Shown one piece after another: positions 23,982-26,876 of a stretch of 26,876 nt of DNA. Numbering within the stretch: the first letter of the stretch is position 1; each line of letters opens with the position of its first letter. Made by a program: the position numbers and the translations under genes. The notes beneath the pieces were generated by a model. That model was not told the DNA's origin, searched no databases, and saw only the letters and a list, made by a program, of their open reading frames with translations. The DNA is from JACVRW01 sp040509755 (GTDB lineage Bacteria; Actinomycetota; Thermoleophilia; Solirubrobacterales; Thermoleophilaceae), in contig JBEVKF010000018.1 of the NCBI GenBank assembly GCA_040509755.1, positions 1-26,876 on the forward strand, read 5' to 3'.

Positions 23982-23987
23982 ACTGTA
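23982..23987 (-). promoter_or_regulatory. Candidate -10 box of the pdhABC operon
   Basis: Minus-strand TACAGT (TANNNT) lies nine bases upstream of the pdhA ATG; no SD is visible. The spacing fits a leaderless transcript, as at the other start-proximal boxes in this window. No -35 element was recognised. Confidence 0.4.
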
Positions 23988-24017
23988 CCCGGTGGACCGC
24001 GGCGACTACCGGCCAAA

Positions 24018-24048
24018 CCCCCAGGTGGGGGGTGCCCCGCTCCCTGGG
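24018..24048 (-). terminator. GC-rich hairpin region between the DsbA-fold gene and pdhA
   Basis: Two alternative stems occur downstream of the DsbA-fold gene stop. One is CCCAGG (24020-24025) with CCTGGG (24043-24048), with further G/C pairing inside. The other is CCCCC (24018-24022) with GGGGG (24027-24031) around a four-base loop, followed on the minus strand by TTT. Either could end the upstream transcript. Confidence 0.35.
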
Positions 24049-24057
24049 TCGACCAGG

Positions 24058-24639
24058 TCAGGTGGCGAGAGCCGCGGCGGCGTCCTCGAGCCGATCATCG
24101 CCCCAGAAGACCTGGTCGTCGACCACCACGCTCGGCACGCCCCTTACCCCGCGCTCATATGCCTCCGCGGTGGCGGCCCTGAGGCGGTCCTTGGTGGACT
24201 GCATCTCGATGCCCTTGAGGACCGCCTTCGGATGGAGCTCGCAGGCGGCGGCGGCGATCAGGATGTTGTCGATTTCACTGAGGTCCTTGCCGCCGGCGAA
24301 GGCCTGTCTGAAGGCGGCGAGGGCGAAGGCGACGGTGCGCCCGGCCTGGTGGGCGAAGGTGGCCGCGCGCATGGCGTAAAGGCCATTGTTGGGCCAGTTC
24401 TCGGGCCACTTCACGGGGAGGAGGCCGTAGCGCCCGGCGCGCTCCTCGATCTCGCGCATGCCTTGGTCGCGGGCGTCGGTGGTGGCCCAGGACCGCCCGC
24501 CGGTCTGCTGCCAGATACCCCCGAGGAGGATCGGTTGCCACACGGCGACGACAGGAAGCACCTGATGGATCCGCTCGGCGGCGAGCCAGGCGTAGGGAGA
24601 GCCGAGGTCGAAGTAGAAGACCGGCTGAGGGTCGGGCAC
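24058..24639 (-). CDS. DsbA-fold protein, 2-hydroxychromene-2-carboxylate isomerase-like
   Basis: A 193-residue thioredoxin-superfamily protein of the kappa-GST/HCCA isomerase type. It opens with FYFDLGSPYAWLAAERI, where S14 sits in the place of the catalytic residue of this family; no CXXC motif is present, so it is not a disulphide oxidase. RGVRGVPSVVVDDQVFWGDDRLE near the C-terminus contains the cis-proline loop and the usual final helix start. Likely a cytoplasmic, glutathione- or other thiol-using isomerase or transferase; the natural substrate is unknown. The GTG start lies six bases after the stop codon of the small repeat protein gene, suggesting co-transcription. Confidence 0.86.
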   Translation of the reverse strand: MPDPQPVFYFDLGSPYAWLAAERIHQVLPVVAVWQPILLGGIWQQTGGRSWATTDARDQGMREIEERAGRYGLLPVKWPENWPNNGLYAMRAATFAHQAGRTVAFALAAFRQAFAGGKDLSEIDNILIAAAACELHPKAVLKGIEMQSTKDRLRAATAEAYERGVRGVPSVVVDDQVFWGDDRLEDAAAALAT

Positions 24640-24645
24640 CGCGAG

Positions 24646-25305
24646 TCAGTTCGAGGGGAGGGCGACGCAGCGGAAGGGGAGCTGAGCGGGGGTGTTGGCC
24701 TGACGGAAGGCGACTCCCTCCTGGTCAGGTACGACGACGACGACTTCGAGCTGCTCGGAGGGATCCATGCCGTTGCTTGCGTCTTGGTAGACGTTTGACG
24801 TCCATTCGCCCTCTGGGCTGATGATGCCTCCGACTTGGCCTAGCTCTTTCAACACGAAGTAGTCCGGGAGCCGTCTTCCCAGGTTTCCGCATGTCCTCGA
24901 GGCGCTTGCGAAGGCGGCGGCGGGCCGCGAGGCCTCTTCGATGCAGGCATCTGCCCTGGCCGTCGTGCCCTGGGGACACCGAACCTTCAGGTCTAGCGCG
25001 CTGAGTCCGCTCAACCGTTCCGCCCCGCGGGCGCTGGGCACTTGGCCGAGGGTTCCTTCCTTGATCTGCGCACCGGTCAGCGAGTCACGCTTGAGGTCTC
25101 GCCCCACGAGCCCTCGATTGCGAACGTCACGGCTCCGAAGGTCATTGTTCCGAATGTCGCGGCTACGGAGGCTGTTGTCCGCAACGTCCCCACTACCGAG
25201 ACTCAGCGCAGCATAGGAGCTGCCTCCGATTGCGATGAAGAGCGCCAGGGTGGCGACCACGTTGGCGTAGGTCAGATGTCGAAGTAGGGAGCGGAGGCTG
25301 GTCAT
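24646..25305 (-). CDS. Small membrane-anchored protein with decapeptide repeats
   Basis: A 219-residue protein. The N-terminus has a basic stretch and one hydrophobic segment (TYANVVATLALFIAIGGSSY, 12-31), probably a signal anchor. Residues about 42-86 hold four to five tandem ten-residue repeats of the form x-x-L-x-S/G-R-D-I/V-R-N. The C-terminal domain (about 105-219) has four cysteines (C110, C121, C139, C213) suited to disulphides outside the cell, plus a run of valines (EVVVVVPDQEG). From memory, proteins with this anchor and repeat plan are abundant in Thermoleophilia, but I know no function. ATG 25305 is chosen because it begins the anchor; no SD is visible. Base composition looks less GC-biased than in the metabolic genes. 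Confidence 0.8.
   Translation of the reverse strand: MTSLRSLLRHLTYANVVATLALFIAIGGSSYAALSLGSGDVADNSLRSRDIRNNDLRSRDVRNRGLVGRDLKRDSLTGAQIKEGTLGQVPSARGAERLSGLSALDLKVRCPQGTTARADACIEEASRPAAAFASASRTCGNLGRRLPDYFVLKELGQVGGIISPEGEWTSNVYQDASNGMDPSEQLEVVVVVPDQEGVAFRQANTPAQLPFRCVALPSN
25048..25182 (-). repeat. Imperfect 30-bp tandem repeats encoding decapeptide repeats
   Basis: Inside the small anchored protein gene a 30-bp unit is repeated imperfectly four to five times, encoding NSLRSRDIRN, NDLRSRDVRN, RGLVGRDLKR, DSLTGAQIKE and a partial GTLG. The first two units are the most alike, which points to recent duplication, with decay toward the C-terminal side. Confidence 0.7.
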
Positions 25306-25361
25306 GGGGGAAAGGTGGTCGGGAGCATCAACACACGCGGAGCGGAGTTGCTTCGCGGAGC

Positions 25362-26876
25362 CTAGAGCCCGGTCACCAGTACACGGACGACTGACGACGT
25401 CCCTGTGGTGAACGGGTAGCCCCCCTCCACCGGCAACAGCACGCGGAAGCGGTAGCGCACGCGCCCCGTCGTGCCTCCGAACTCGTATGGGAACTCCCAA
25501 CGCCCGTCGGAGTCGGAACGGACCGTCGAGAAGGTTCTCCACTGCCGCCGGAAGTGGGCCTGAACCTCGATGAGCTTGCCAGCCGTTGGTATCGGCCCGG
25601 TGCGCACCCGGCCTGTGAAGAGAACCGAATCACCGTTCAGCACCGTCGAACGGTCGACCTGGATGGTGCTCGCGGCCGGGACCAGGATGCGAACGACTGT
25701 CTCGGCCGCTCCGATTCTCCTCGAACCGTGGTATCGGAACCGGATTGCGCGGCTTCTTGTTGCCTTCAACCGGTAGCTGAACGACCCGTCGATTCCGGTC
25801 TGGAGAGTGCCCAGCAGCCTTGCTCTGGGATCGGCATCGAGCACTTCGACCGTCGCCGACTCGAGGGGCTGGCCGTCTTCGTTGGTCAGGCGTCCGCGCA
25901 GACGCACCTGGGATCCAAAGCTCGCCCGCAACCGGGGATCGAGGACGGCTACGCGTTTGCGGACGGTTCGTCGCCGGCCGCCGCGGTAGACGACTCTGCG
26001 CTTGATCTTGATCCGGCGCGCTCCGGCTCTGAGCTTCGTCGTCGCTCTGACCGGGAGCCGCAGCGAAGCCGCCCCGGCGTCCTTCGGTCCGATCGAAGCT
26101 TCGTTCCCGGCACGATCGATGGCGTGCGCGCGGAACTCGTAGAGGCCATTTCGGAAACGTTGATCATCGACGTAGGCGACGAGGCCGGGCGAGGAGAGTT
26201 TGGTGTCGATGCCGTGCCAAGCTGAGGTGCCCACCCGGCGAATCTCGATCTCGCCCGATACGACCCCTGAGTGCTTGTCGCTTGCGGTGATGGCGACCCG
26301 GAGGGGATCGCTGGGGTCGGGCGGCTCGAATGTGACGCTTGGAGCGATCGGGTCGTAGCGCATCTGCACCGTGCTGATCGCTGATTGACTGCGCTGATTG
26401 CCAGCGGCGTCCTCGAGCCAGACTCGGGCCGTGTAGTCCCCGGCTACCGGGAGGCTGAGTCCGCTCAGAGCGGAGACGTTCGCCGCGCGACGGCTGCCGC
26501 GCACGCAGCGCTCGGTCGAGCAGGCCTCCCAGTGCGCCGCGAAGATGGGCGCATGTTGGGCCGGGCTGCTGGTCCAATGCAGGTCGAACTCGTTCGTGGT
26601 CCGCCAGCTTTCGCCCCCGGTCAGCGCCGGTTGGATCGGATCCGGAGCGGTGTTGTCCACGCGCACCGTACGGAGAATCGAGGTCGGGTTCCCGGCGGAG
26701 TCGATAGCGGTCAGCCCGAGCGCATGCATCCCGTCTGGAAGTCCTTCTGTGCGATACGGCAGATTTCCCGTCGCAGGCGACGGGCATGGATTTCGTAGCG
26801 TTGGGTTGCAAGTGAACTCCTCGCGGGACTCGATCCCCGCAATCGAGCTCTGGAGCGCCCGCACCCCAGTGTTGTC
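25362..26876 (-). CDS. Secreted Ig-like/fibronectin-like repeat protein, 3' part (5' end beyond window)
   Basis: The reading frame is open to the window edge (first visible residues DNTG), so the true start lies outside; 504 residues are visible. Successive beta-sandwich domains are marked by VDNTAPDPIQPALTGG, GDYTARVWLEDAAGNQ, YEFRAHAIDRAGNE and similar. A strongly basic linker (about 280-308: KLRAGARRIKIKRRV then RGGRRRTVRKR) leads to two C-terminal domains of the carboxypeptidase-regulatory/Ig type (VRLRGRLTNEDGQPLESATV; GRVRTGPIPTAGKLIEVQ). Two Cys pairs (residues 23 and 31; 119 and 124, roughly) fit an extracellular location. Probably a cell-surface or secreted structural or adhesion protein. 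No catalytic motif is visible in this part. Confidence 0.78.
   Translation of the reverse strand, partial: DNTGVRALQSSIAGIESREEFTCNPTLRNPCPSPATGNLPYRTEGLPDGMHALGLTAIDSAGNPTSILRTVRVDNTAPDPIQPALTGGESWRTTNEFDLHWTSSPAQHAPIFAAHWEACSTERCVRGSRRAANVSALSGLSLPVAGDYTARVWLEDAAGNQRSQSAISTVQMRYDPIAPSVTFEPPDPSDPLRVAITASDKHSGVVSGEIEIRRVGTSAWHGIDTKLSSPGLVAYVDDQRFRNGLYEFRAHAIDRAGNEASIGPKDAGAASLRLPVRATTKLRAGARRIKIKRRVVYRGGRRRTVRKRVAVLDPRLRASFGSQVRLRGRLTNEDGQPLESATVEVLDADPRARLLGTLQTGIDGSFSYRLKATRSRAIRFRYHGSRRIGAAETVVRILVPAASTIQVDRSTVLNGDSVLFTGRVRTGPIPTAGKLIEVQAHFRRQWRTFSTVRSDSDGRWEFPYEFGGTTGRVRYRFRVLLPVEGGYPFTTGTSSVVRVLVTGL

Noticed and set aside
22719..24182. Long plus-strand open frame opposite pdhA
   Set aside because: Low-complexity translation without family motifs, fully antisense to a clear E1alpha gene.
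25327..25360. Direct and partly inverted CGCGGAG repeats in the gap after the Ig-like gene
   Set aside because: The possible stem needs a G-T pair, has an eight-base loop and no T-tract; too weak to call a terminator.
24646..25542. Longer start for the small repeat protein at 25542
   Set aside because: The extra 79 residues shadow the 3' end of the Ig-like gene; ATG 25305 begins the typical anchor.
1..26876. Search for tRNA/rRNA genes, IS elements, CRISPR arrays, attachment sites or toxin-antitoxin modules
   Set aside because: Nearly all sequence is explained by conserved metabolic and surface genes; no cloverleaf-like gaps, transposase motifs or regularly spaced repeats were seen by eye.

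Overview
This is a GC-rich actinobacterial chromosome segment, most likely from class Thermoleophilia (Solirubrobacterales and relatives). Three things point there: the strong G/C bias with many GTG starts; start-proximal TANNNT boxes that suggest leaderless transcripts; and, at the right end, a small surface protein opening with a 'LTYANVVATLALFIAIGGSS'-type anchor followed by short NSL/RD repeats, next to a long secreted Ig-like repeat protein. I know both of these last families mainly from Thermoleophilia. No RNA genes, insertion sequences, prophage or CRISPR arrays were seen. Coding density is very high and no gap between genes exceeds about 180 bp.

Region 1 (12-14616) is a divergent polyamine/amine uptake and catabolism locus. 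Leftward, in transcription order: a pyruvate/putrescine-type class III aminotransferase, a PucR-family regulator, alanine dehydrogenase (ald), a gamma-aminobutyraldehyde-type dehydrogenase, a group II PLP decarboxylase-like protein and an SRPBCC protein. Rightward: the four-gene spermidine/putrescine ABC transporter potA-potD-potB-potC, a glutamate-1-semialdehyde-aminomutase-like class III aminotransferase and an APC-family amino acid/amine permease. Nearly all junctions overlap by 4 bp or are separated by fewer than 50 bp. The proposed logic is import of a polyamine, transamination to an aminoaldehyde with pyruvate as acceptor, oxidation to a GABA-like acid, and recycling of the alanine to pyruvate by Ald. 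The 179-bp divergent intergenic region carries nested inverted repeats that are good operator candidates.

Region 2 (14715-17540) holds an enolase-superfamily protein with an unusual KxD in place of KxK, translationally coupled (GTGA) to a two-HKD phospholipase D-like protein, and a convergent LOG-family phosphoribohydrolase whose 3' end overlaps the PLD gene by 53 bp.

Region 3 (17583-23972) is read leftward: pyruvate dehydrogenase E1alpha, E1beta and E2 (pdhA-pdhB-pdhC), then a large secreted M14-type zinc carboxypeptidase with a C-terminal amidotransferase-like domain. No E3 (dihydrolipoamide dehydrogenase) is present. E1alpha has a long charged C-terminal tail and E2 has a Glu/Asp/Gly-rich linker.

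Region 4 (24058-26876), also leftward, holds the 3' part of a secreted Ig-like repeat protein that runs off the window, the small anchored repeat protein, and a DsbA-fold/2-hydroxychromene-2-carboxylate isomerase-like protein.
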